From positions 523,086,739 to 523,150,738 of the forward strand of contig NC_053490.1 in NCBI RefSeq assembly GCF_905171775.1: a stretch of 64,000 nucleotides of DNA. Direction: 5' to 3'. A program made the translations under genes and the position numbers. Shown here one piece after another: positions 34,142 through 45,388 of the stretch (position 1 is the stretch's first letter; each line of letters opens with the position of its first letter). The notes below the pieces were generated by a model. The model did no database searches. It was not told the origin of the DNA and saw only the letters and a program-made list of their open reading frames with translations. This stretch comes from Rana temporaria. Taxonomy: Eukaryota; Chordata; Amphibia; Anura; Ranidae.

Positions 34142-36925
34142 ACAGTCTCTTGTATCATGTCTGCCATCTCTAGCAGTCCTCTGTATCATGTCTGCAGGGT
34201 CTGACCATCTCCTGTATCATGTCTGCAGGGTCTGACCATCTCCTGTATCATGTCTGCAGTCTCTGACCATCTCCTGTATCATGTCTGCAGCCTCTGACCG
34301 TCTTCTGTATCATGTCTGCCATCTCTAGCAGTCCTCTGTATCATGTCTGCAGTCTCTGACTGTCTCATGTATCATGTCTGCAGTCTCTGACCGTCTCCTG
34401 TATCATGTCTGCAGTCTCTGACCGTATCCTGTATCATGTCTGCAGCCTCTGACTGTCTCCTGTATCATGTCTGCAGTCTCTGACCATCTCCTGTATCATG
34501 TCTGCAGTCTCTGACCGTCTCCTGTATCATGTCTGCAGTCTCTGACTGTCTCATGTATCATGTCTGCAGTCTCTGACCATCTCCTGTATCATGTCTGCAG
34601 CCTCTGACCGTCTTCTGTATCATGTCTGCCATCTCTAGCAGTCCTCTGTATCATGTCTGCAGGGTCTGACCATCTCCTGTATCATGTCTGCAGGGTCTGA
34701 CCATCTCCTGTATCATGTCTGCAGTCTCTGACCATCTCCTGTATCATGTCTGCAGCCTCTGACCGTCTTCTGTATCATGTCTGCCATCTCTAGCAGTCCT
34801 CTGTATCATGTCTGCAGTCTCTGACTGTCTCATGTATCATGTCTGCAGTCTCTGACCGTCTCCTGTATCATGTCTGCAGTCTCTGACCGTATCCTGTATC
34901 ATGTCTGCAGCCTCTGACTGTCTCCTGTATCATGTCTGCAGTCTCTGACCATCTCCTGTATCATGTCTGCAGTCTCTGACCGTCTCCTGTATCATGTCTG
35001 CAGTCTCTGACTGTCTCATGTATCATGTCTGCAGTCTCTGACCATCTCCTGTATCATGTCTGCAGCCTCTGACCGTCTTCTGTATCATGTCTGCCATCTC
35101 TAGCAGTCCTCTGTATCATGTCTGCAGTCTCTGACTGTCTCATGTATCATGTCTGCAGTCTCTGACCGTCTCCTGTATCATGTCTGCAGTCTCTGACCGT
35201 CTCCTGTATCATGTCTGCAGCCTCTGACTGTCTCCTGTATCATGTCTGCAGTCTCTGACCATCTCCTGTATCATGTCTGCAGTCTCTGACCGTCTCCTGT
35301 ATCATGTCTGCAGTCTCTGACTGTCTCATGTATCATGTCTGCAGTCTCTGACCGTCTCCTGTATCATGTCTGCAGTCTCTGACCGTATCCTGTATCATGT
35401 CTGCAGCCTCTGACCGTCTCCTGTATCATGTCTGCAGTCTCTGACCGTCTCCTGTATCATGTCTGCAGTCTCTGACCATCTCCTGTATCATGTCTGCAGT
35501 CTCTGACCGTCTCCTGTATCATGTCTGCAGCCTCTGACCATCTCCTGTATCATGTATGCAGCCTCTGACCGTCTCCTGTATCATGTCTGCCATCTCTAGC
35601 AGTCCTCTGTATCATGTCTGCAGTCTCGACCGTCTCCTGTATCATGTCTGCAGTCTCTGACCGTATCTTGTATCATGTCTGGAGCCTCTGACCGTCTCCT
35701 GTATCATGTCTGCAGCCTCTGACCATCTCCTGTATCATGTCTGCAGCCTCTGACCGTCTCCTGTATCATGTCTGCCATCTCTAGCAGTCCTCTGTATCAT
35801 GTCTGCAGTCTCTGACCGTCTCCTGTATCATGTCTGCAGTCTCTGACCGTCTCCTGTATCATGTCTGCAGTCTCTGACCATCTCCTGTATCATGTCTGCA
35901 GCCTCTGACCGTCTTCTGTATCATGTCTGCCATCTCTAGCAGTCCTCTGTATCATGTCTGCAGTCTCTGACTGTCTCCTGTATCATGTCTGCAGTCTCTG
36001 ACCGTCTCCTGTATCATGTCTGCAGTCTCTGACCGTATCCTGTATCATGTCTGCAGCCTCTGACCGTCTCCTGTATCATGTCTGCAGTCTCTGACCGTCT
36101 CCTGTATCATGTCTGCAGCCTCTGACCATCTCCTGTATCATGTCTGCCATCTCTAGCAGTCCTCTGTATCATGTCTGCAGTCTCTGACCGTCTCCTGTAT
36201 CATGTCTGCAGTCTCTGACCGTCTCCTGTATCATGTCTGCAGCCTCTGACCATCTCCTGTATCATGTCTGCAGTCTCTGACCGTCTCCTGTATCATGTCT
36301 GCAGCCTCTGACCGTCTCCTGTATCATGTCTGCCATCTCTAGCAGTCCTCTGTATCATGTCTGCAGTCTCTGACCGTCTCCTGTATCATGTCTGCAGTCT
36401 CTGACCGTATCTTGTATCATGTCTGCAGCCTCTGACCATCTCCTGTGTCATGTCTGCAGCCTCTGACCATCTCCTGTATCATGTCTGCAGCCTCTGACCG
36501 TCTCCTGTATCATGTCTGCCATCTCTAGCAGTCCTCTGTATCATGTCTGCAGTCTCTGACCATCTCCTGTATCATGTCTGCAGTCTCTGACCGTCTCCTG
36601 TATCATGTCTGCAGCCTCTGACCATCTCCTGTATCATGTCTGCAGCCTCTAACCGTCTCCTGTATCATGTCTGCCATCTCCAGCAGTCCTCTGTATCATG
36701 TCTGCAGTCTCTGACCGTCTCCTGTATCATGTCTGCAGTCTCTAACAGTTCTCTGCATCATGTCTGCAGCCTCTGACCGTCTCCTGTATCATGTCTGCAG
36801 TCTCTGACCGTCTCCTGTATCATGTCTGCAGTCTCTAATAGTTCTCTGCATCATGTCTGAAGCCTCTGACTGTCTCCTGTATCATGTCTGCAGTCTCTAA
36901 CAGTTCTCTGCATCATGTTTGCCAT
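34142..36925. repeat. 31-bp satellite, about 90 units, with 465-bp higher-order repeat
   Basis: The unit is tcctgtatcatgtctgcagt plus ctctgaccgtc (31 bp). A variant unit ccatctctagcagtcctctg recurs every few units. The distinctive pair tctgcagggtctgacc occurs at 34191 and again at 34656, exactly 15 units (465 bp) apart, and surrounding unit variants repeat in the same order. The array ends with diverged gttctctgcatcatg units. Confidence 0.96.
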
Positions 36926-36942
36926 CTCTATGTAAAATTATC

Positions 36943-37663
36943 GGGCCAGATTCACAAAGAGATACGATGGAGTATCTCAGATACACCATCGTATCTCTGA
37001 TTTTTACTGGTCCTATCTATGCACCTGATTCATAGAATCAGATACGCATAGATAGGGCTGAGATCCGACAGTGTCACACTGTGTTACACTGTCGGATCTT
37101 TTTTTGGATTTAAAAATGGCGCCGGGGGCGTTCCCGCTGATTTACACTGAATAATATGTAAATCAGCGAGATACGCGAAATTCACTAACGTACGCGGACC
37201 CGACGCTGTGTTCTTACGTCGTTTCCGTAGCGCGGTACCCGTTGTATACTTACCCCTGCTAAAAGCAGGGGTAAGTATTGTTAAGTATGGCCGTCGTTCC
37301 CGTGTCGAATTTGAAATTTCCTACGTCGTTTGCGTACGCCGATTCACGAACACGCGCGTCGCAAGTCCCGCTCACGTCGCAACCACTGACGTCCTATTGA
37401 CGTCAGTGGGAGCAATGCACGCCGGGAATTTCCCGGACGGCGCATGCGTATTTAAATCGGCGCGGGAGCGCGCCTGATTTAAATAGTACACTCCCCCAGC
37501 CGCGGAATTAGAATTCCGCCGGGGGAGTTAGGATCCGCCGTCGCAAGTTTGGAGGTAAGTGTGTTGTGAATTTGACACTTTCCTCACAAACTTGCGAGGG
37601 CGGATCTTAAAACACATAGGTTACACGGATCTAAAGATCCGCTAACCTTTGTGAATCTGGCCC
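36943..37663. mobile_element. CpG-rich palindromic MITE, CCAGATTCA family, copy 5
   Basis: The ends GGGCCAGATTCAC and GTGAATCTGGCCC are perfect inverted repeats, and ATC is duplicated (36940-36942, 37664-37666). It inserted at the right edge of the 31-bp satellite. The interior shows ctgctaaaagcaggggtaag, gacgtcctattgacgtcagt and gggagcgcgcctgatttaaa. Confidence 0.87.
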
Positions 37664-37728
37664 ATCATTGATAGAATATGAAAAACTTTACTATGTTGGA
37701 TATCTCTGTATATAATAATGATCTCTGT

Positions 37729-38435
37729 ATATACCGTATTTATTCGAGTATAACGTGCAAAATTTTATACCAAAAAAAGAAATCAAAGTTTGGGTGTGCG
37801 TTATAAACGAGGACTGGGGTGGGGTGACGGGACCAATACCGAGTATTAGCGGGAGTACTCGTACTCCCGCTAATACCGCCGATACTAGAATAGAATACTT
37901 CACCCCCTCCCCCCCCCCCCGCCGCCGCCACCAACGCCGCTACAAACGTTAATCACCGCGGCGCGGGGAACATTACAGACAGCTTTCGTTTGAATAGCTG
38001 TTTCCCCGCCGCGCATAGACACTCCCCCTTGGATGGATCTGTCCAATCGCGAGCAAGGGGAGTGTCTATGCGCGGCAGGGAAAACAGCTGTTCAAACGAA
38101 CGCTGTCTGTAATGTTCCCGCGCCGCGGTGATTAACAGTAGGTGGCTGCACATACAGGGGACATGGCTGCACATACGGGGGACATGGCTGGACATACGGG
38201 GGACATGGCTGGACATACGGGGGACATGGCTGGACATACGGGGGACATGGCTGGACATACGGGGGACATGGCTGGACATACGGGGACATGGCTGGACATA
38301 CGGGGGACATGGCTGGACATACAATAAGTACAATAAATGATTTTTGGCAATTACAATGATTTTATACCGATTTTTAATCGAAAATTAGGGGTGCGCGTTA
38401 TACACGTGTGCGCGTTATACTCGAATAAATACGGT
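37729..38435. mobile_element. ACCGTATTTATTCGAG element with hairpin module and 21-bp repeat
   Basis: The terminal inverted repeats are accgtatttattcgagtata and its inverse tatactcgaataaatacggt. The 15-bp sequence aataatgatctctgt lies directly on both sides (37714-37728, 38436-38450). Inside are a long inverted repeat (37950-38020 against 38050-38135, with acagctttcgtttgaatagc) and nine units of acatacgggggacatggctgg (38140-38320). No protein. Confidence 0.8.
38140..38322. repeat. 21-bp minisatellite inside the element
   Basis: About nine units of acatacgggggacatggctgg, next to the right end of the 37729-38435 element. Each 21-bp unit is seven codons, which explains the open frames on both strands. 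Confidence 0.93.
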
Positions 38436-38450
38436 AATAATGATCTCTGT

Positions 38451-39133
38451 GACCAGACACAGGTGAGGATAGTTGGATGTCCGGGTATGTTGGATTTTGT
38501 TGCCCTGGAGGGAGAATTGTGTTGTCTCGGTTCCCATTGGCTGAGCATACATGGTTATACATATAGAGCAGGCAGGGACGGCCTTGTACCGCCTATATTA
38601 TATTTCCTAATTAGGCTTTTGACATCACAAAGGAGACGGGGAAATCCTCCCCCATAATCTCCTGTAATCTTCAGAACTTAATTGGATTCCGTTCACTTTT
38701 TGGCCATCCCAGACTAAACCAATTAGGGGGTCCAATGGACTCGGCTGGGACTGTCTCACATTGGCTCGAATTTTCTGAATTGTCCCTTCCCTTGCATTGC
38801 ACATGATAGACAAGTTCTGTATGAATTCATCAGGAAAAAAAAAGGTAAAAAAAAAATCCAATGACTCTTTTGCTGAAATGGAACAAAAATCGATATTTCT
38901 GCCCATCCCCCATCATTGTAATGTCGCTCTCCTATGCTATAGCTATTCTTGCAGATGCAGTTGTAGGAGTTTTGTCATTTGAAGGCAACCAGCGGAAATG
39001 AGTGCACTTCCTCTTGTGTTCTACAAATGTTTTGCCACCAAGCAGAAAACACGCGTGGCTTCCCACGAACGCTTTGTCGCTACGAGATCTGTATCGGCCG
39101 CCACCTAAGGGAATCACTTTGTGTCAGTGCTGT
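38451..39133. other. Unique-looking DNA
   Basis: No repeat recognised. The 38880-39130 part has balanced composition and few runs and could be conserved non-coding DNA; there is no coding evidence. Confidence 0.35.
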
Positions 39134-39224
39134 GTGGGTAACAGTGGCGGCTGGTCCTTAACATTTTTTGGGGGGGGGGGCGCAAACAAACTGAAAAAAA
39201 AAGAACATCAATTGTAGCCTCACT

Positions 39225-39981
39225 GTGCCCATCAAACACAGCTACTGTGCCAAAAGCAGCTACTGTGCCGTCAAACGCAGCCACTATACCCATTAATTGC
39301 TGACACTGTGCCCATCAATTGCAGCTACTGCGCCCCATCAGATGCTGCCAGTGAGCCGGTCAATTGCCGCTACTGTTCCCAATCAGATGCTGCCTGTGTT
39401 TTCATCAATTGCCGCTACTGCGCCCAATCAGATGCTGCCAGTGTGCCAATCAATTGCCGCTACTGTGCCCCATCAGATGCTGTCAGTGTGCCGGTCAATT
39501 GCCGCTACTGTGCCCCATCAAATGCTGCCAGTGTGCCAATCAATTGCCGCTACTGTGCCCCATCAGATGCTGCCAGTGTGCCCATCAATTGCAGCTACTG
39601 TGCCCCATCAAATGCTGCCAGTGTGCCCATCAATTGCCGCTACTGTGCCCCATCAGATGCTGCCCGTGTTTTCATCAATTGCCGCTACTGTGCCCCATCA
39701 GATGCTGCCAGTGTGCCCATCAATTGCCGCTACTAGGCCCCATCAAATGCTGCCCGTGTTTTCATCATTTGCCGCTACTGTGCCCCATCAGATGCTTCCA
39801 GTGTGCCCATCAATTGCCGCTACTGTGCCCCATCAGAAGCTGCCAGTGTGCCGGTCAATTGGCGCTACTGTGATCCATTAATTGCTGGCACTGTGCCCAT
39901 CAATTGCAGCTACTGTGCCCATCAATTGCAGCTACTGTGCCCCATCAGATGCTGCCAGCCGATCAATTGCCGCTACTGTGC
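39225..39981. repeat. 45-bp minisatellite, left segment
   Basis: The unit is catcaattgccgctactgtg plus ccccatcagatgctgccagtgtgcc in two halves (45 bp). Variants include gcagctactg and cgtgttttcatc. It is interrupted at 39982 and resumes at 40926. The 142-194 aa frames with Cys/Ala/Pro repeats are artefacts of a period divisible by three. Confidence 0.93.
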
Positions 39982-40925
39982 TGTAGTGATATAAAATTAT
40001 AGTGGAGTCCGGTTAGATAATTGATATTTAGGTGTCAGTATGATGACTATAAATTATGTTGTTCCGCAGCAACACACCAGGCTCTCCAGAGAGTGCATTT
40101 ATTTGACTTCCAATACAGAATAAAGTCCAAATTCCACAGATGATACAAATCCAACAGAGTGATTCAAAGTCCCATCTGACTAGATCAGCTCTAGACCTGT
40201 GCCATACCCAGAGAATACACAGAGAATATTCTGAGTAACAAGATTGATCTCCAGAATTATATTCCCTATCCACTGAATAGCTGAGCAATTTGATTGGCCG
40301 TCTTTGATCTACATCCTGTCTTTCAGAGTGACAGATAATGACCCCAACCAAATGTTTCTCATGAATGAATACCCCCTCAAGTCTAATTACCATCAATAAA
40401 TACTTCCTAACGTATGTAAACAGTATAACCTTTGAGGGTAATGGGCCATACCTCACACACACCTAGGTAGTCTTGCATAAAATTAACACATCTAGGGGTC
40501 TTCTGTACCTTTCATATGTTAGAATTCAGCTGGCTTGGACAGTTCAACTGAATTCCTGGTCAATATGGTAATCAGGAGCGGACTGACCATTGGGACTCTC
40601 GGGCACTGCCCGAGGACCCCATGCCACTAGGGGGCCCCATCAGGTTGCCAGGCTCAATAAACCAGGGACAGTATGTAAAAATCTGTGTTTTTTTACATCT
40701 GTCCCTGATATGTCCAAAACCGACATGCTTTTGATGTGAAAATCCTGAAATTTTAGTTGCCCTGCCTATGCAATGCCTCCTGGCATGGTGGCCATCTGTA
40801 TGCCCGGGGGCCCCATAATCTTCTATTGCCCGGGGGCCCCAAGAGTTGTCAGTCCACCCCTGATGGTAATGTAATACAATATATTGTGCCATACATACCT
40901 ACACATATATATTAATATTACAACA
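39982..40925. mobile_element. Solo-LTR-like insertion in the 45-bp array
   Basis: The insert begins TGTAGTGATATAAAA and ends aatattacaaca. The 5-bp sequence TGTGC flanks both sides (39977-39981, 40926-40930) and the array phase is restored by removing it. Without the nested hAT it is about 646 bp, a plausible LTR size. On the minus strand there is an AATAAATGCACTC polyadenylation-like signal near 40098. No internal coding region, primer site or second LTR is present. Confidence 0.6.
40573..40862. mobile_element. 290-bp hAT-type MITE inside the solo LTR
   Basis: CAGGAGCGGACTGAC and gtcagtccacccctg form the terminal inverted repeat. The duplication ATGGTAAT is perfect (40565-40572, 40863-40870). 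The interior has gggggcccca-type blocks and an inverted pair. It is the youngest layer at this spot. Confidence 0.9.
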
Positions 40926-41585
40926 TGTGCCCCATCAGATGCTGCCAGTGTGCCCATCAATTTCCGCTACTGTGCCCCATCAAATGCTGCCTCACTGTGC
41001 CCATCAAATACAGCTACTGTGCCCCATCAAATGCTGCCAGTGTGCCCATAAATTGCCGCTACTGTGCCCCATCAAATGCTGCCAGTGTGCCCATCAATTG
41101 CCGCTACTGTGCCCAATCAGATGCTGCCGGTGTTTTCATCAATTGCCGCTACTGTTCCCCATCAGATGCTGCCAGTGTGCCGATCAATTGCCGCTACTGT
41201 GCCCCATCAGATGCTGCCAGTGTGCCCATCAATTGCCGCTCCTGTGCCCCATCAAATGCTGCCTCACTGTGCGCATCAAACACAGCTACTGTGCCCCATC
41301 AAATGCTGCCAGTGTGCTCATCAATTGCCGCTACTGTGCCCCATCAGATGCTGCCCGTGTGCCCATCAATTGCCGCTACTGTGCCCCATCAAATGCTGCC
41401 AGTGTGCCCATCAATTGCAGCTACTGGGCCCCATCAGATGATGCCAGTGTGCCCATCAATTGCCGCTACGGTGCCCCATCAAATGCTGCCTCACTGTGCC
41501 CATCAAACACAGCTACTGTGCCCCATCAAATGCTGCCAGTGTGCCCATCAATTGCCTCTACTGTGCCCCATCAGATGCTGCCGGG
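40926..41585. repeat. 45-bp minisatellite, right segment
   Basis: Continuation of the 39225-39981 array, with the same unit and extra tcactgtgcccatcaaacac variants. Confidence 0.93.
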
Positions 41586-42369
41586 CACTTACCTGTCTCG
41601 CAGCGGGTCAGCGGCGGTCTCCTGCATACCTCCCAACTGTCCCTGATTTGGAGCAATGTCCCTCTTTCCTCCTTATTTGTCCCTCATTTTGGTCTGATCT
41701 ATATAGTTGTATATAAAATGCACTTTTTATCTTTCAAAAAGTGTTTCCCAGTGCTAAACTTTTCATCCAAATTCTAAATTGCTGCATTTGTACATTTTGA
41801 AAGCCAATATAAAGGAACAATAGTGGTAAAAAAAAGTCCTTGTGGATCTAATTAACTTTTTATTTTGGTTAATTCTCCTTTAAGGGGGTGTGGCAAGGGG
41901 GCGTGTCATATGCCTACGTACGTTTGTTAGTAGGTGTCCCTCATTCCCATCCCAAAATGTTCTCCTGCACATCCTCCATGTCTTCTTCCGTCCTCTCTCA
42001 GGCGTCCAATCACAGCGCCTGACGTTTCAGCCAATCAGGTGACCGGTAACAGACCCGGCAACCTGATTGGCTGAGAGGCGGTTCAGTGTCAGCAAAGCGA
42101 ATTTCTTTGCTTTGCTAACACACAACTGAGTAAACAGCGAGGGCCCAGCATTTGCGCCCGCTGATCACTGTTTTGGGTGCCTATTAGAGCCCATGGCTCT
42201 AATCAGGTGCTTTAAAAAAAACACCCCCATCGCTGTAATTCAGGTGCCCTGCGCCCCAAAAGGGGCCGGACACCTGAATAGGGGGTGTCAGCGGCGACCA
42301 TAGACAGGTTCATGCAATGCATGAATCTATCTATGATGGTAGAGCGGTGCAAGAGAGAGGGGGAGGCAC
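41586..42369. other. Body of the outermost hAT element
   Basis: Non-repetitive part of the 39142-43362 element. The 42000-42350 region contains ccaatcaggtgacc, gagcccatggctctaatcag and aatttctttgctttgc, aligned in inverse order with 20.2-20.55 kb. The block catacctcccaactgtccct (41626) looks like the start of another dispersed repeat. Confidence 0.5.
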
Positions 42370-42634
42370 CAGGGCTGTCTTAATGAGAGGGCACACCTGG
42401 GCTCTGCCCAGGGGCCCCAGCTGCATGGGGGGCCCCTGCACTTTCCCCAAAGCAGCTGGTCCTTGAGCCCACGCTGCCCCCGAAATTGGGGGGCCCCCAT
42501 GATGGCACTGAGAGTGATAGATACACAGGGGGGGGCAGTCTGCCTCCTACCTACTTGATGTCTGTTCACCTGCACTGTCATCATTGTAGGGCCCCAGAGC
42601 ATTACTTTGCCCAGGGGCCCATGATGCTATTAAG

Positions 42635-43306
42635 CAGTGGCGGTTCGTCCATAGAGAGCACTGGAGTGCCGCCCCCTCTGGCTCTCACCGCCACTGAGTC
42701 TAAGTGCCGGACGGGGGGGGGGGGGGAAGGGGCACTTTACAGGGCACAGCGACGACATCAATGGGCACAGCGGCAACAATAGGCACAGTGGGGACAATAG
42801 GCACAGTGGGGACAATTAAAGGGCACAGCAGCGACAATTAAAGGGCACAGCAGCGACAACTAAAGGGCACAGCGGTGAAAATTAAAGGGCACAGCGGTGA
42901 CAATTAAAGGCACAGTGGTGACAATTGATGGCACAGTGGCTGCATTTGATGGCATGGCACAGTGGTGACAATTGATGGCACAGTGGCTGCGGTTTGATGG
43001 CATGGCACAGTGGTGACAATTGATGGCACAGTGGCTGCGTTTGATGGCATGGCACAGTGGTGACAATTGATGGCACAGTGGCTGCATTTGATGGCATGGC
43101 ACAGTGGTGACAATTGATGGCACAGTGGCTGCGGTTTGATGGCATGGCACAGTGGTGACAATTGATGGCACAGTGGCTGCGTTTGATGGCATGGCACAGT
43201 GGTGCAAATTGATGGCACAGTGGCTGCGTTTGATGGGCACAGTGAGGCTGCAATTTTTTTTTCCGTTTGCGCCCCCCCCAAAAATTTTGAGCACCAGCCG
43301 CCACTG
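42635..43306 (+). mobile_element. Innermost hAT element, CAGTGGCGG family
   Basis: CAGTGGCGGTTCG and ccagccgccactg are the termini. The duplication CTATTAAG is perfect (42627-42634, 43307-43314). It belongs to the same family as the outermost element, so this family was active before and after the second-layer insertion. A 47/61-bp minisatellite fills 42775-43250. Confidence 0.9.
42775..43250. repeat. Minisatellite inside the innermost hAT
   Basis: Units combine ggcacagtggtgacaattgat and ggcacagtggctgcgtttgat with a ggcat spacer; shorter gggcacagcggtgacaattaaa units are at the left. Inverted, the motif catcaattgtcaccactgtg is close to catcaattgccgctactgtg of the 45-bp array. Confidence 0.9.
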
Positions 43307-43384
43307 CTATTAAGATGGCCCTGGGCGGCACTCCTGCGTCCTTTATGGACGCACCGCCACTGATGGGTACTCTTCCCTGGTTCC

Positions 43385-43749
43385 TCCCTCCCTCATCATC
43401 AACACGCCAATTATATTTTTTAAATAAAACCTTTTTCTTGATTTAATTACATATTTTATTTTAGGTCTGGTGACGTCATCACTGTGTTTTTCTATGCAGT
43501 ACAAGCAGATTTTGGCTGGTGGGAGGGGCTAGCGGGTTGCTGTGATGTTTTCAGGCCCCCTCCCTCAGCACTCTTCTCAAGGTCCCTCAGCCCTGATGTA
43601 AGCAGTGGGCTGGTTCTTGGGAGGAGTTATGCAAATATCAAAATGCCTTGATAGATGGATAGCAGTATGGAGGAGTTGGGCGTTCCTAGACAGACTGTAT
43701 TTGCATGCAGACCCCCCCCCCCCGCTGATGTGATGTAGAGCCTCCATGA
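43385..43749. repeat. Dispersed repeat, copy without insertions
   Basis: Related to the split copy at 10.37-12.06 kb (gctggtgggaggggctagcg, gcagtgggctggttct, tgcatgcagaccc). It serves as the empty-site comparison for the insertions there. Confidence 0.65.
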
Positions 43750-44757
43750 TTAACCACTTGTCCACCGGGCCTATTTTGGCACTTCTCTCCTTCATGTAAA
43801 AATCTAAATTTTTTTGCTAGAAAATTTATCAGAACCCCCAAACATTATAAATATTTTTTTTTAGCAGACACCCTAGGGAATAAAATTGCACGGTATTTGC
43901 GGAATAATTTTTCAAACGCCTTTTTTGGGGAAAAAAAAAAAACGGTTTCATGAATTAAAAAATAACAAACCAGTAAAGTTAGCCCAATTTTGTTGTATAA
44001 TGTGAAAGATGACGTTACGCCGAGTAAATAGATACCTAACATGCCACGGTTTAAAATTGCGCACACTCATGGAATGGCGCCAAACTTCGGTACTTAAAAA
44101 TCTCCATAGGTGACGCTTTAACATTTTTTACAGGATACTATTTTTCGAGTTACAGAGGAGGTCTAGTGCTAGAATTGTTGCACACGCTCTAACGCACGCG
44201 ACGATACCTCACATGTGGGGTTTGAACGGCGTTTACATATGTGGGCGGGACTTGAATGCGTGTTCGCTTCTGCGCGCGAGATAACGGGGATAGGGGCGTT
44301 TTGAAAAAAATAAATTTTAATTGTATTTTTATTTGACTTAATTTTTTACATTTTTTTTTTTGATCACTTTTATTCCTATTACAAGGAATGTAAACATCCC
44401 TTGTAATAGGAATATATGGTGACAGGTCCTCTTTATGGAGAGATGCGGGGTCAATAAGACCCCACATCTCTCCTACAGGCTTACAACCATGAAATCGGGG
44501 AAAAATAAATCACCGATCACATGCCAACAGCCGCGATTGCGGCTTTGTTTACTTCCGGATACCGGGCGCAACGTCATAACGTCGCGCCCGGGCCTCCGAT
44601 GGTCATAGAGATGACTGGTCACCAGTCATCTCTATGCTTTCCAGGCAGCGCCGGGCGATTCGCTCTCCGGGCCGCCGATGGCACGGGAGAGCCCGGAGAA
44701 GCACCGGATGGTGGCGGGAAGGGGGGGATGTTCCCTCCCACTGCCTATAAGAACGAT
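43750..44757. mobile_element. TTAA-type dispersed repeat
   Basis: It starts TTAACCACTTGTCCACC and contains the AT-rich blocks seen inverted at 290-830, then tgtaatagg/ccttgtaatagg pairs, a GC-rich part (gaccagtcatctctatgc pairs) and gcctataagaacgatcat. The right end is cut by the next MITE. Confidence 0.65.
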
Positions 44758-45388
44758 CATATCTCCTGATACGCCGTCGTATCTCTGAGTGCGCTCGGTC
44801 ATATCTATGCGCCTGATTCAGAGAATCAGTTACGCATAGATATCCCTAAGATCCGACTGGCGTAAGTGTCTTACACCGTCGTATCTTAGGCTGGATATTC
44901 ATGCTGGCCGCTAGGTGGCGCTTCCATATAGTTACGCAAGGAATATGCAAATTAGATATTTACACCGATTCAGAAACGTACGTCCCGCCGGCGTATAGTT
45001 ACCCCTGCTATATGAGGCGTAGCTAATGTTAGTATGGCCGTCGTTCCCGCGCCGAGTTTTGAAATTTTACGTCGTTTGCGTAAGTCGTTCGCGAATAGGG
45101 CTGTACGTCATTTACGTTCACGTCGAATCCAATACGTCCTTGCGGCGTACTTTGGAGCAATGCACACTTGTTATATTTTACGGACGGCGCACGCGCCGTT
45201 CAGAAAAAACGTAAAAAACGCGGGGGTCAAGCGAAATGTAAATAAAACACGCCCCCAACATCCCCATTTGAATTAGGCGGGCTTACGCCGCCACACATAC
45301 GTTACGCCGCCGTAACTAAGGGCGCAAGTTCTTTCTGAATACAGAACTTGCGCCCAAAGTTACAGCGGCGTAACGTATCGGAGATATG
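44758..45388. mobile_element. CpG-rich palindromic MITE, interior of CCAGATTCA family with other ends
   Basis: The interior matches the family (cgccgtcgtatctctgag, ggccgctaggtggcgcttcc, gtcgttcgcgaatagggctg). The outer ends, however, read tcatatctcctgatacg and cgtatcggagatatga, an inverted pair that differs from the usual CCAGATTCAC. It may be a subfamily or a copy that lost its outer ends. Confidence 0.6.

Larger units (their letters stand above)
42370..43323. mobile_element. Second-layer hAT element, CAGGGCTGTCTTAAT
   Basis: CAGGGCTGTCTTAAT at the left pairs with attaagatggccctg at the right. Flanks ggaggcac (42362-42369) and ggcggcac (43324-43331) differ at one base of eight. The target lies in the subterminal GGCGGCACTCC of the outermost element. 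It was then hit by the 42635-43306 element. Confidence 0.8.
39142..43362 (-). mobile_element. Outermost hAT element of a nested stack (CAGTGGCGG family)
   Basis: The left end CAGTGGCGGCTGGTCC matches the cgcaaac-side terminus of the family. The right end ggacgcaccgccactg matches, inverted, the other terminus (compare CAGTGGCGGTTCGTCC at 42635). Flanks gtgggtaa (39134-39141) and atgggtac (43363-43370) share six central bases. It carries a 45-bp minisatellite and was later hit by an LTR element (39982) and a second hAT (42370). The 41990-42350 part matches 20.2-20.5 kb of the third copy. Confidence 0.7.

Noticed and set aside
34142..36925. CRISPR-like regular repeats
   Set aside because: Units are contiguous with no unique spacers, and the context is a vertebrate genome. 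It is a satellite.
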